Source: JAHEJA01 sp965657215
GTDB taxonomy: Bacteria > Pseudomonadota > Alphaproteobacteria > Rhodobacterales > Rhodobacteraceae
DNA: 64,000 nucleotides
Assembly: GCA_965657215.1 (NCBI GenBank)
Contig: CBFHNR010000007.1
Location: 68,970-132,969, forward strand
Reading direction: 5' to 3'
The notes under the pieces were generated by a model. It worked only from the letters and a program-made list of their open reading frames with translations. It did no database searches and was not told the origin of the DNA. This document shows, in pieces, positions 41,966-50,182 of the stretch; the stretch's first letter is position 1; every line of letters starts with the position of its first letter. The position numbers and the translations under genes were made by a program.

Positions 41966-42519
41966 GGATAGTTGCCGGTCAATTTCGTGGGCGCGCCCTT
42001 ACACCTGTTGGGAAGGGCGACCAAGCGGCACATTTACGCCCGACAACGGATCGCGTGCGCGAAAGCTTGTTCAATGTTTTGTCTAGCGGGCGTTTTGGTG
42101 ATCCGATTACAGGTTATCGCGTCTTGGATCTTTTTGCGGGAACAGGCGCGCTAGGTTTGGAAGCTTTATCTCGAGAGGCAAGCCATGCAACCTTTGTTGA
42201 TGACGGCAAGACGGCGCAGACCCTTATCCGTAAGAACATCCAAATTTGCCAATCTTCTGAGTCTACGACTGTATTAAAAATGGACGCAACGCAGCTCGCA
42301 CAAAATCCCGATGCGGCGTATGATTTGATCTTCATGGATCCCCCCTATGGCAAGGCTATGGGAGAGCAAGCCTTAACGCAGTTAGAGACAGGCAATTGGA
42401 TCGCCGAAGATGCAATCCTTGTATGGGAAGAAAACAAATCTATGCCCGCTCCCAAAGGATATGTGCACTTGGACACCCGCAAATATGGCGATACATACAT
42501 AACAATTCTGCAAGCGTAA
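41962..42519 (+). CDS. rsmD: 16S rRNA (guanine(966)-N2)-methyltransferase
   Basis: A 185-residue SAM-dependent methyltransferase for 16S rRNA G966 near the decoding site. RIVAGQFRGRALTPVG is the typical RsmD start, followed by LRPTTDRVRESLFNVL, the SAM-binding VLDLFAGTGALGLEALSREA and the catalytic DPPYGK motif. The start codon is GTG (41962), overlapping the TGA of the flavoprotein gene as GTGA. The stop lies 5 bp from that of the convergent regulator. Confidence 0.93.
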   Translation: MRIVAGQFRGRALTPVGKGDQAAHLRPTTDRVRESLFNVLSSGRFGDPITGYRVLDLFAGTGALGLEALSREASHATFVDDGKTAQTLIRKNIQICQSSESTTVLKMDATQLAQNPDAAYDLIFMDPPYGKAMGEQALTQLETGNWIAEDAILVWEENKSMPAPKGYVHLDTRKYGDTYITILQA

Positions 42520-42524
42520 TGCGC

Positions 42525-43361
42525 CTAAAAGGGTTGGTTCAAATATTTGGCTATGATGGTCGGCGTTCTGTTCATAGAAAATAATTTACTAGACAAGCGC
42601 GCCGCCTCAAGGATTGCCTGTCGATTTTGCGGCAAAAGTTCCAAGATACTTCGCGACATACGACGTTTGCCGACATATTCATTGCGACCCAAAACTGTAT
42701 AGCCACCAAACATATTATCTGCGAAATATGTGCGTCCGAAAAATGAATACCCTACGATATTAGAGGGGTCGGGACTGATGTAAATTAGGGAATAGCCATC
42801 ACTTGCGGCAACCGCGACACCGCGGTATTCGCGCGTCTGTTGGTTCACGATATGATCGTCTGCCGTATATCCTAAAATGGGGTCGTAACCTTTTAAAAGC
42901 CGTACACCATTTTCTGTGGAAAGCTGGAATAGGGTACAGGTGGTCATTGTTTCATCTCGAAACGAATGTCGCCACACGCGATGAATTCCATCTGGTATCT
43001 CGGCTTGAGGGACGGCAAGGTCGGCGCCCCTATCCATGAAATCACCGGCTTGTCCAAGATAAGACGCCGTGGACCACCCCGCCTTCAGAGATTCACCTCG
43101 TTTTATTGCCTCAACTTGCTGATCGGTCAGTTCGTCAACGTAAATACGAGCGTCAACGTCAAAATAGTAACAAATACGTTCTAATACATTTGGCTTGGGA
43201 AAAGAGTGACCAGACATGTAACGATTGAACTGGACCCTGTTGATATCCAAATCCCGACAAACATGTGCGATGGTCGGGCGAGTCGTACATAGTTTTCGCA
43301 GATTTTTCCCAAAATTTAGTAAAACACTCACGGGATCCTCCCACAAGAGCATAAAATACAT
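42525..43361 (-). CDS. XRE-type HTH transcriptional regulator with large C-terminal sensory domain
   Basis: Regulator with an N-terminal helix-turn-helix (about residues 20-65 of the chosen frame: ISTRPTIAHVCRDLDIN-like segment RPTIAHVCRDLDINRVQFNR, then YMSGHSFPKPNVLERICYYF). The remaining 200 residues, from VDELTDQQVEAI to the end, form a mixed strand/helix domain I cannot name, containing VWRHSFRDETMTTCTLFQLS and YSFFGRTYFADNMFGGYTVLG. The start is uncertain: ATG 43361 (weak AGAG upstream) is used, with ATG 43352 and GTG 43397 as alternatives. An AT-rich spacer with inverted repeats separates it from the LysR-type gene. Confidence 0.65.
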   Translation of the reverse strand: MYFMLLWEDPVSVLLNFGKNLRKLCTTRPTIAHVCRDLDINRVQFNRYMSGHSFPKPNVLERICYYFDVDARIYVDELTDQQVEAIKRGESLKAGWSTASYLGQAGDFMDRGADLAVPQAEIPDGIHRVWRHSFRDETMTTCTLFQLSTENGVRLLKGYDPILGYTADDHIVNQQTREYRGVAVAASDGYSLIYISPDPSNIVGYSFFGRTYFADNMFGGYTVLGRNEYVGKRRMSRSILELLPQNRQAILEAARLSSKLFSMNRTPTIIAKYLNQPF

Positions 43362-43427
43362 CCATGCTCTGTCGAACCTACATAAAATACTTAACACTAA
43401 TGGATTGATGATTTCACCATTCTGTTG

Positions 43428-43454
43428 AGTTTAATATAACGAATTTGTTAAACT
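43428..43454. promoter_or_regulatory. Inverted repeat, candidate operator
   Basis: Seven-bp perfect arms AGTTTAA and TTAAACT with a 13-bp spacer, centres 20 bp apart (two helical turns), just upstream of the HTH regulator start. The geometry suits a dimeric regulator, perhaps autoregulation, but this is inferred from position and symmetry only. Confidence 0.4.
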
Positions 43455-43497
43455 GAATGCATGTAAAAACAATTTAGGGTTGAGATTCAGAAATACG

Positions 43498-43535
43498 ATT
43501 TACCAAAATTGTGAATAAATATGAATTATTTACCA
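43498..43535. repeat. ATTTACCA direct repeat, 30-bp period
   Basis: Two identical 8-mers at 43498-43505 and 43528-43535, three helical turns apart, in the regulator spacer. Possibly binding half-sites, but expected occasionally by chance in AT-rich DNA. Confidence 0.3.
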
Positions 43536-43708
43536 GATGAGTTGTTTATCTCTTAAGTATATCCTTGAGGCATAACTCTCCTTAAACAAGATTAGATTGT
43601 GCCGATAACAATTTTGCCTTAACAAAAACGTATATTGGACGAACAATTTAATAATATCGCTGAGCCCAAAAATTAGGGATAATCTTTCCTTCATTATTGG
43701 AGGTGACA

Positions 43709-44608
43709 ATGGCAAATTGGGACGATTTGAAGTGCCTCATGCATCTTGCTAAAGGCAAGACAATGACAAATGCGTCAATTGCTTTGCGTACAAATGTCTC
43801 CACTGTTTCCAGACGATTGGAGCGGTTGAATTCTGAGCTCGCATCTCCTGTATTGTTGAAACAGGGAAATGGCTGGGATCTAACCGCGTATGGTCGCCGT
43901 TTGGCAGAGGCCTCTCTTGAATTCCAGCTACAAATGGATCGCCTTGAGGCCGAGACCTTAGAAGCTGCCTCTGGCAAGATGGTTGCCCGCAGCATCATTC
44001 TCTGTGCCCCGGACATATTAATCTCTCGATACCTCAGCCGATATGTTGGTGAATTTTCAGAAGCCTATCCAGGAATTGATCTCAGCATCATATCCGACTC
44101 TGCAAATGGTAGCGTGGCCGATGGCACTATTGATGTGTCACTGATGGTGGAACGCCCGACCAAAGGCCGGATGGTGTGCCGAAAGGCAGGAACCATTCAG
44201 ACAGGTATCTTTGCCAAGAAGGGCACCGCGCCAACGAAATGGATTGGGCTCGATCGTAGCATGGATCATTTACCCGAAATGAAAGCCGCGTTTGAGTATT
44301 TTGAAACCGGGCCTGAGCTTCGAATGTCAACAATGGTCGGTATTCGGCGCACAATGGAAAACACGAATTGGGCGGGTATTGGAACGCGCATCTTGTTCCC
44401 CGAAACCGATGATTATGTCATTTTAGGCGGAGACACAGCCCTACATGATCGTGAAATCTGGCTCGGATTTCATGAAACGCGTCGCCATGACAATGCTATT
44501 CGCGAAGTCTGTGAATGGATCGTCGATATCTTCAAAAAAGAAGAGCGCCTGTCAGCAAAGCCAGATATCAAAAGCGAACCTTTGGGCGACTTGTTTCAAC
44601 AATCTTAA
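43709..44608 (+). CDS. LysR-family transcriptional regulator
   Basis: A 299-residue LysR-type regulator. The N-terminal winged HTH starts MANWDDLKCLMHLAKGKTMT and continues ASIALRTNVSTVSRRLERLN (about 25-45), typical of the LysR subgroup with WDDL-initial sequences. The effector-binding domain from about residue 90 starts with the usual RSIILCAPDILISRYL segment but has degenerate co-inducer regions. ATG 43709 follows a strong GGAGGT. Its regulated gene is unclear; the divergent HTH gene is a natural candidate. Its TAA shares TTAA with the convergent map stop. Confidence 0.85.
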   Translation: MANWDDLKCLMHLAKGKTMTNASIALRTNVSTVSRRLERLNSELASPVLLKQGNGWDLTAYGRRLAEASLEFQLQMDRLEAETLEAASGKMVARSIILCAPDILISRYLSRYVGEFSEAYPGIDLSIISDSANGSVADGTIDVSLMVERPTKGRMVCRKAGTIQTGIFAKKGTAPTKWIGLDRSMDHLPEMKAAFEYFETGPELRMSTMVGIRRTMENTNWAGIGTRILFPETDDYVILGGDTALHDREIWLGFHETRRHDNAIREVCEWIVDIFKKEERLSAKPDIKSEPLGDLFQQS

Positions 44609-45414
44609 TACGTCGGGTGGAATTTATCCGCAGGGGATAGCGTGAATATTTCAACGCCATTGCTGGTGACTCCGACGGAATGTTCAAACTGTGCGGACAA
44701 GGATTTGTCTCGCGTCACAGCAGTCCAATCATCCGCCAAGACCTTGGTCTCAGGGCGCCCCAAATTCACCATCGGCTCGATCGTAAAGAACATGCCTTCT
44801 TCTAGCACAGGGCCACTTCCCGCTTTGCCGTAGTGCAAAACATTCGGTGGCGCGTGGAACACCTGCCCCAATCCATGTCCACAGAAATCACGCACAACGG
44901 ACATACGCTGCGCTTCGACGTAGGATTGGATGGCGTGGCCAATATCCCCAAACGTGTTTCCAGGCTTCACCGCTTCGATACCTTTGAAAAGGGCGTCATG
45001 GGTGACTTGGATCAATCGCTCTGACTTGCGCGACAGCTTTCCTGCGACATACATGCGGGATGTATCGCCGAACCAGCCATCCACAATGACCGTCACATCG
45101 ATATTCAAAATATCGCCATCTTTGAGCTTTTTATCACCTGGGATGCCGTGGCAAACAACATGATTTACGCTGATACAGCTTGCGTGTTGATAGCCCCGAT
45201 ACCCGATCGTTGCAGAGGTGGACCCATATTCGGTGACTTTGCTCTCAATCAACGCATCCAAAGTTGCCGTGCTCACACCAGGAACGACATGTTCCGCGAT
45301 TTCATCAAGAATACGCGCGGCAACTTGCCCTGCTTTGTGCATACCTGCAAAATCGGCCTCTTGATAAAGTCGAATGCCGTCTTTCGTCAGATGTCCCTTG
45401 TCACCGGTAGCCAT
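44605..45414 (-). CDS. map: Type I methionine aminopeptidase
   Basis: Removes N-terminal Met from nascent proteins; 269 residues. The five metal ligands are visible: two Asp in LNIDVTVIVDGWFGDTSRMY, His in VRDFCGHGLGQVFHAPPNVLH, Glu in MFFTIEPMVNLG and Glu in SAQFEHSVGVT. The substrate-binding His is in VNHVVCHGIPG. This is the short bacterial type Ia form without the N-terminal SH3-binding extension. It is convergent with the LysR-type gene and 58 bp from sfsA on the same strand, so an operon sfsA-map is possible. Confidence 0.95.
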   Translation of the reverse strand: MATGDKGHLTKDGIRLYQEADFAGMHKAGQVAARILDEIAEHVVPGVSTATLDALIESKVTEYGSTSATIGYRGYQHASCISVNHVVCHGIPGDKKLKDGDILNIDVTVIVDGWFGDTSRMYVAGKLSRKSERLIQVTHDALFKGIEAVKPGNTFGDIGHAIQSYVEAQRMSVVRDFCGHGLGQVFHAPPNVLHYGKAGSGPVLEEGMFFTIEPMVNLGRPETKVLADDWTAVTRDKSLSAQFEHSVGVTSNGVEIFTLSPADKFHPTY

Positions 45415-45472
45415 ATCAAACCTCTTGAACTTTGCCCCTATTTAACCTGCAACCCAACGAGTTACCAGTCCC

Positions 45473-46177
45473 CTATGATCTAAGCGCGATGGAATTGGCC
45501 AAGGTTACACCCTTTGGGGAAATGTCACAGCCATATGCATAGACTTCGACGCCATTGGCTTTCACATCGTCTAAGGCTTTGGCGTAGGTTGGGTCAATGT
45601 CTCGCGCCACATCAACCACATCACAATCCGTCCGATTGACAACATAGAACAAGGCCGCCCGAGCCCCTTGCGTGACAACCTCTGACAGCTCGTTCAGATG
45701 CTTTGCCCCACGTGCCGTCACGCTGTCTGGAAACTCAGCTAATTTGGGGTGCCGCGATAGGGTCACACTTTTGACCTCTAAATACAAATTGCCGAGCGAG
45801 CTATCCTCAAGCAAGAAATCAACACGGCTTTTGTCCCCGTATTTCACCTCGGGACGAAACCCTGAAAATGAGGACAGCTCCTCAATTTTTCTAAGGCTCA
45901 GCGCCTCTTTAACCACACGATTAGCAATGGACGTATCAATCACACAAAAGGTTCCATCTGGATATTCGTTCAACTTCCATGAATAGTTCAATTTCTTTTT
46001 GGGATCGTCATTTGGTTCAACCCAAACACGCGTATCGGGCACAGCAAGCCCCATCATCGACCCAGGGTTTGCGCAATGCGCCGTTACGATTTCTCCGGTC
46101 TCAAGCTCGATATCCGCCAAAAACCGTTTATATCGTTTGATAAGACGCGCAGGAAGGAGTGGGGTTTGAAAATCCAT
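45473..46177 (-). CDS. sfsA: DNA/RNA nuclease SfsA
   Basis: A 234-residue protein of the SfsA family, named for sugar-fermentation stimulation in E. coli and carrying a restriction-endonuclease-like nuclease fold. FQTPLLPARLIKRYKRFLADIEL, VTAHCANPGSMMGL, SRVDFLLED followed by YLEVKSVTLS (the D-x(n)-E-x-K catalytic triad) and TARGAKHLNEL are intact. The frame is open much further upstream, but ATG 46177 starts at the family-typical MDFQTPL position; ATG 46195 is an alternative. It is divergent from cinA across a 44-bp gap. Confidence 0.93.
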   Translation of the reverse strand: MDFQTPLLPARLIKRYKRFLADIELETGEIVTAHCANPGSMMGLAVPDTRVWVEPNDDPKKKLNYSWKLNEYPDGTFCVIDTSIANRVVKEALSLRKIEELSSFSGFRPEVKYGDKSRVDFLLEDSSLGNLYLEVKSVTLSRHPKLAEFPDSVTARGAKHLNELSEVVTQGARAALFYVVNRTDCDVVDVARDIDPTYAKALDDVKANGVEVYAYGCDISPKGVTLANSIALRS

Positions 46178-46221
46178 GTCCAAGGCGTATACCATCACTT
46201 GAGAAAATGGAAGGAAACTGA

Positions 46222-46944
46222 ATGACAAATCCAACGGCTGCGATGCTGGTAATTGGGGATGAAATCCTATCTGGCCGCACACGGGATGCGAACATGCACT
46301 ATCTCGCACAACAGCTCACTGAGCAGGGCATTGACCTCAAAGAAGTGCGGGTTGTCTCCGATGATCGTGACGCAATAATCGAGGCCGTTCAACAGCTCTC
46401 AGAACGGTATGAAACCGTCTTTACCTCTGGAGGAATTGGCCCAACACATGATGATATTACCGCCGATTGCGTTGCCGCAGCCTTCGACAGACATATCGAT
46501 GTCCGCGACGATGCAGCAGCCCTTTTAGGTGCCTATTATGAACGCGAGGGCAAGGAATTCAACGATGCACGTAAACGCATGGCGCGCATTCCAGATGGGG
46601 CTGATTTAATCGATAACCCTGTGTCTATCGCCCCTGGCTTTACGATTGAAAACGTCCATGTGATGGCGGGCGTGCCTTCCGTGTTCAAAGCCATGGTTGC
46701 CAGCGTTATGCCGCATCTAACAGGCGGTGCGCCTGTTTTAAGTGAGACCCACAAACTGAACCGTGGCGAAGGGGATGTGGCCAAACCCCTTGGCCAGCTT
46801 GCCGACAACTATCCAGACCTATCCATCGGATCCTACCCATTTCAGCACGAAGGACTCTATGGCACAAACATCGTTATCCGAGGCACAGATGCTACCATGA
46901 TCACCGCAGCGATGGACGATCTAAAGGCGCTCTTTCCAGGATGA
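46222..46944 (+). CDS. CinA-like competence/damage-inducible protein (N-terminal domain only)
   Basis: A 240-residue protein containing only the MoaB/Mog-like molybdopterin-binding fold of CinA (COG1058): AMLVIGDEILSGRTRDANMHYLAQQL at the start, VFTSGGIGPTHDDIT, and PGFTIENVHVMAGVPSVFKAM. The C-terminal nicotinamide-nucleotide amidase domain is absent and would be encoded separately. In related proteins this domain has NAD-cycle pyrophosphatase activity rather than a direct role in competence. The GNAT gene overlaps it by 4 nt. Confidence 0.92.
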   Translation: MTNPTAAMLVIGDEILSGRTRDANMHYLAQQLTEQGIDLKEVRVVSDDRDAIIEAVQQLSERYETVFTSGGIGPTHDDITADCVAAAFDRHIDVRDDAAALLGAYYEREGKEFNDARKRMARIPDGADLIDNPVSIAPGFTIENVHVMAGVPSVFKAMVASVMPHLTGGAPVLSETHKLNRGEGDVAKPLGQLADNYPDLSIGSYPFQHEGLYGTNIVIRGTDATMITAAMDDLKALFPG

Positions 46945-47660
46945 CGCCAAATGTCCAAGACCTCTATCGCACCTGCGAAAACACGTGGCCCCCTGCGGCG
47001 ATCAAAGAGGTCGGGGGCTTTACCCTTCGCAATGGTGAGGGCGGTGGTAAGCGGGTCAGTGCGGCAACCTTAAATTCCCCAGACGGCATAGGTCAAATAA
47101 CTTTGGCCGAAACCGCAATGATAGAGATGGATCAAACACCCCTCTTCATGATCCGCGACGGAGATGCCGAGCTCGATGGGGTGCTTGAGGATTTGGGTTA
47201 TGAAATTATTGATCCCGTGAATATCTATTGCGCTGAAGTAGAGGCAATCGCAACAGAGCGGCCGCCTCGGGTCAGTATGTTCAACATTTGGGAACCCTTA
47301 CAAATTCAACTAGATATCTGGGCACAAGGCGGCATCGGCCCCAGTCGCATTCGCGTCATGGACCGCGCACAGGGCCCCAAAACCAGTATCATCAGCCGAT
47401 GGGACGACCATCCCGCAGGCACCGCCTATGTCGCCATCCATGAGAATATTGCAATGGTGCATGCCTTAGAAATCCTCCCTCATCAGCGTAAAAAAGGTGT
47501 CGGCACATGGTTCATGCGCCAAGCCGCCTTTTGGGCCAAAGATCAAGGAGCCACGCATCTTTCCGTGATCTGCACACAACACAACATAAGGGCGAATGCG
47601 CTTTATACTTCCCTTGGAATGGAACTTGTGGGACAGTATCACTACAGACTTAAGAAGTAG
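46941..47660 (+). CDS. GNAT family N-acetyltransferase
   Basis: A 239-residue acetyltransferase. The C-terminal half holds the acetyl-CoA site: ALEILPHQRKKGVGTWFMRQAAFWA (motif A, Q/R-x-x-G-x-G/A, about 175-200) and THLSVICTQHNIRANALYTSLGM. The N-terminal half resembles a degenerate first GNAT domain, starting TPNVQDLYRTCENTWPPAAIKEVGG. Substrate unknown. It overlaps cinA by 4 nt and lies 5 bp ahead of the AhpD-like gene, so the three form an operon. Confidence 0.85.
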   Translation: MTPNVQDLYRTCENTWPPAAIKEVGGFTLRNGEGGGKRVSAATLNSPDGIGQITLAETAMIEMDQTPLFMIRDGDAELDGVLEDLGYEIIDPVNIYCAEVEAIATERPPRVSMFNIWEPLQIQLDIWAQGGIGPSRIRVMDRAQGPKTSIISRWDDHPAGTAYVAIHENIAMVHALEILPHQRKKGVGTWFMRQAAFWAKDQGATHLSVICTQHNIRANALYTSLGMELVGQYHYRLKK

Positions 47661-47665
47661 CGTTT

Positions 47666-48238
47666 ATGACAAAATATTCCAAAACAACCGCCCTCGATTT
47701 GCCACCACTTGATCCGTTACCTGAGAAAACACAGGCCTATTTTGACATCTGTGAAGACAAGCTTGGGATGGTGCCGAATGTATTGCTTGCCCATGCCTTT
47801 GACATCAGCAAATTGGACGCTTTTTCCGGTCTCTATAACACCCTTATGTTGGCGGATAGCGGGTTATCAAAGCTCGAACGCGAAATGATCGCCGTTGTCG
47901 TTTCCTCCATCAACAAGTGCTTTTATTGCCTAACGGCCCATGGCGCGGCGGTTCGCGAGCTTTCTAATGATCCGAAATTAGGTGAAATGTTGGTGATGAA
48001 TTATCGCGTGGCCGATTTATCCCCACGTCATCGTGCGATGCTCGAGTTTGCTGAAAAAATCACCAAGGCCAGTGCCGAAATCGAAGAAAGCGACCGCCAG
48101 TCCCTCCGCGATGTTGGGTTTTCAGATCGGGATATTTGGGACATCTGCAACGTCGCTGCCTTTTTCAACATGACGAACCGAGTTGCCAGTGCAACAGACA
48201 TGCGCCCTAATGACAACTATCACGCACAATTTCGCTAA
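47666..48238 (+). CDS. AhpD-like peroxidase-related enzyme (carboxymuconolactone decarboxylase family)
   Basis: A 190-residue all-helical alkylhydroperoxidase-D-fold protein. The motif INKCFYCLTAHGAAVREL contains the C-x-x-C-x-x-x-H redox centre (about residues 90-98), and LEREMIAVVVSS and RVADLSPRHRAMLEFAEKIT match the uncharacterised peroxidase-related family (TIGR01926). Probably a thiol-dependent peroxidase or reductase in the cytosol. Its last 29 nt overlap the start of the ompA-like gene in another frame. Confidence 0.92.
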   Translation: MTKYSKTTALDLPPLDPLPEKTQAYFDICEDKLGMVPNVLLAHAFDISKLDAFSGLYNTLMLADSGLSKLEREMIAVVVSSINKCFYCLTAHGAAVRELSNDPKLGEMLVMNYRVADLSPRHRAMLEFAEKITKASAEIEESDRQSLRDVGFSDRDIWDICNVAAFFNMTNRVASATDMRPNDNYHAQFR

Positions 48239-49181
48239 GCTCGCTGTCATTGCGGCTTGTGTCTTTGGGCAAGGCGTCTTGGCGCAAGGGTCAATCCCGC
48301 TGCCCGTTGGCGCAAGTGAAACCTATAACGAAGTTACAAAAACAAGCGATTCATCCATTGCAACTGATGTTTGGGACGGCGCAGAGGTACCGAGCGTTCA
48401 CATCACGGGACGCCAACAGGCCATCGTTTGGAAATCCGAAGGTGCGTCATTAACACTGGCGCAAATTAGCGAACCAATCCTAAGTTATTTTTTAGAAAAC
48501 GGATATGATATCCGCCTAGATTGCATAGCCTCGCAATGTGGCGGATTTGATTTTCGTCACGCGATTCAGGCCATTGATGCCCCCGATTTGTACATAGATC
48601 TTCGTAAATTTCGGTATTTCAGCTTTACCAAAGGGCCGAAATCTTCCCCCAATCAAGCGGCGAGTGTGCTGGTGACCCATGCCTTTGGCGCAAGTTACGT
48701 CCAGATCATTTTTGCAGACAAGGCAGGTGAGACGCCTATGGAAATCAATACAGCGTCAACGGTTGGCGCCTCAGAGGCCAAGGAAACATCTTTTGAGACA
48801 ACTGGGTATGTAATAGGAGATTTGACCACGAAAGGCCGCGCAATTTTAGCCGATTTGTCATATGCATCTGGGTCGTCAGAATTAACCGACGACACCTATG
48901 CGACGCTCAAGGAGCTTGCCACATTTCTAGAGGAGAACTCCGATAAAGACGTCGTCTTAGTTGGTCATTCAGACAATATTGGCGGGTTATCAGGCAATAT
49001 CAATTTGGCAAAAAATAGAGCGCAATCCGTCGTTGACTTGCTGGTTCGCACCTACGGCGTGTCTGAAGATCGGCTCTCTGCAGAGGGCGTTGGATTTCTT
49101 AGTCCGCTGACTTCGAACGATACTCAAGAAGGACGCGACATTAACCGCCGCGTCGAAGCAATCATTGCCCCGCCAAAGTAA
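48210..49181 (+). CDS. OmpA-family outer-membrane/peptidoglycan-associated protein
   Basis: A 323-residue exported protein (signal MTTITHNFAKLAVIAACVFGQGVLAQG). The C-terminal OmpA domain binds peptidoglycan: YASGSSELTDDTYATLKELATF, VVLVGHSDNIGGLSGNINLAKNRAQSVVDLLV, and a final GRDINRRVEAIIAP, with the expected Asp/Arg diaminopimelate-binding pair. The N-terminal part (about 30-200) has no recognisable barrel or repeat and is unique. ATG 48210 lies inside the preceding gene. The stop directly abuts the stop of the convergent LysR gene. Confidence 0.88.
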   Translation: MTTITHNFAKLAVIAACVFGQGVLAQGSIPLPVGASETYNEVTKTSDSSIATDVWDGAEVPSVHITGRQQAIVWKSEGASLTLAQISEPILSYFLENGYDIRLDCIASQCGGFDFRHAIQAIDAPDLYIDLRKFRYFSFTKGPKSSPNQAASVLVTHAFGASYVQIIFADKAGETPMEINTASTVGASEAKETSFETTGYVIGDLTTKGRAILADLSYASGSSELTDDTYATLKELATFLEENSDKDVVLVGHSDNIGGLSGNINLAKNRAQSVVDLLVRTYGVSEDRLSAEGVGFLSPLTSNDTQEGRDINRRVEAIIAPPK

Positions 49182-50087
49182 TCACCAGTTATCTGGTCCC
49201 TTGCTTGCAAAGGCCTGCGCTAAGAAATCAATAAAGACTCGCACTTTGGGTTGGGTGAATTTACCTGGTGGGTAAACCGCATATATCCCTTGGGTATCTT
49301 TTGGGAAGCTTGGGAAAACGTCTTGGACCAATCCCGTTTCCATCGCATCATGACAGAGGAAACTTGGGAGCTGAGCGATGCCTAGGCCTGCAACAGTTGC
49401 ATGCAATAGAGACTGCCCATCATTCACGCTGAGACACCCTGTTGTTCGGATTTGACGCTTTTCACCACTAAGTGCCGTGACTTTCCAAACCGCAGAGGAA
49501 GACTGTGTCGAATAATGCAACAACTTGTGATCATTTAGATCATCTAGCCGTTTCGGGCGACCATGTTGAGCAAGGTAATCAGGGCTTGCCACAAGGCGCA
49601 CTGTTGTATCTGTCAGCTTTCTTGCACGCAGGGAGCTATCTTTGAGTTCTCCCACACGGATTGCCGCGTCAAAGCCTTCTGATATCAGTTCAACATACCG
49701 ATTGTTCAGCTCCATATTCACCGAGACACCAGGGAATTTCGACAAAAAATTTCCTAGGATCGGTGATAAATGGTTTACGCCGAAATCGGTTGCCACAGAC
49801 ACACGCAGTTGACCAGAGGGGGCCGTTTGCATGGATGTGACCAAAGCGTCTGCTTCACCAGCATCGCTTAAAACGCGACGAGCGCGATCGTAATAGGCGA
49901 GGCCAATTTCAGTAGGGCTAACCCTACGAGTCGTGCGATTTAGCAGACGAGCCCCAAGGCGTGCTTCTAGACTGGATATGTATTTGGAGACTGCGGATTT
50001 TGACATCCCCAGCTTTTTCGCCGCGTCGGTAAACCCACCTTGGTCTACAACGGTCGCGAAGGCTTCCATTTCCGTTAACCTGTCCAT
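49182..50087 (-). CDS. LysR-family transcriptional regulator
   Basis: A 301-residue LysR regulator with a canonical HTH: LTEMEAFATVVDQGGFTDAAKKLGMSKSAVSKYISSLEARLGARLLNRTTRRVSPTEIG (about 4-62; only its segments are diagnostic). The effector domain starts at about residue 90 (GQLRVSVATDFGVNHLSPIL). The D-V-S-x family pattern of GcvA/AmpR-like regulators with RLLNRTTR suggests regulation of a catabolic or stress gene; the gene just upstream on the same strand, fadH, ends 95 bp before its start. Target unknown. Confidence 0.92.
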   Translation of the reverse strand: MDRLTEMEAFATVVDQGGFTDAAKKLGMSKSAVSKYISSLEARLGARLLNRTTRRVSPTEIGLAYYDRARRVLSDAGEADALVTSMQTAPSGQLRVSVATDFGVNHLSPILGNFLSKFPGVSVNMELNNRYVELISEGFDAAIRVGELKDSSLRARKLTDTTVRLVASPDYLAQHGRPKRLDDLNDHKLLHYSTQSSSAVWKVTALSGEKRQIRTTGCLSVNDGQSLLHATVAGLGIAQLPSFLCHDAMETGLVQDVFPSFPKDTQGIYAVYPPGKFTQPKVRVFIDFLAQAFASKGPDNW

Positions 50088-50182
50088 TAAACAAACCTCT
50101 TCACTTTACAGGTCTGTTATCGTGGTCGAATGAGGCAAGACTTGGGCGCGCCTCAGACATTAGTTAGGTTATTCTAGGACTC

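Larger units (their letters stand above)
43362..43708. other. 347-bp AT-rich spacer between two regulator genes
   Basis: No reading frame of note. The stretch is strikingly AT-rich against its neighbours and holds candidate regulatory elements: an inverted repeat AGTTTAA (43428-43434) with TTAAACT (43448-43454), a direct repeat ATTTACCA (43498-43505 and 43528-43535), and the GGAGGTGAC ribosome site of the LysR-type gene at its right end. Both regulator promoters must lie here. Confidence 0.7.

Noticed and set aside
47666..49181. Frameshift between the AhpD-like and OmpA genes
   Set aside because: The 29-nt overlap is explained by a valid ATG at 48210 with a signal peptide; both proteins are complete.
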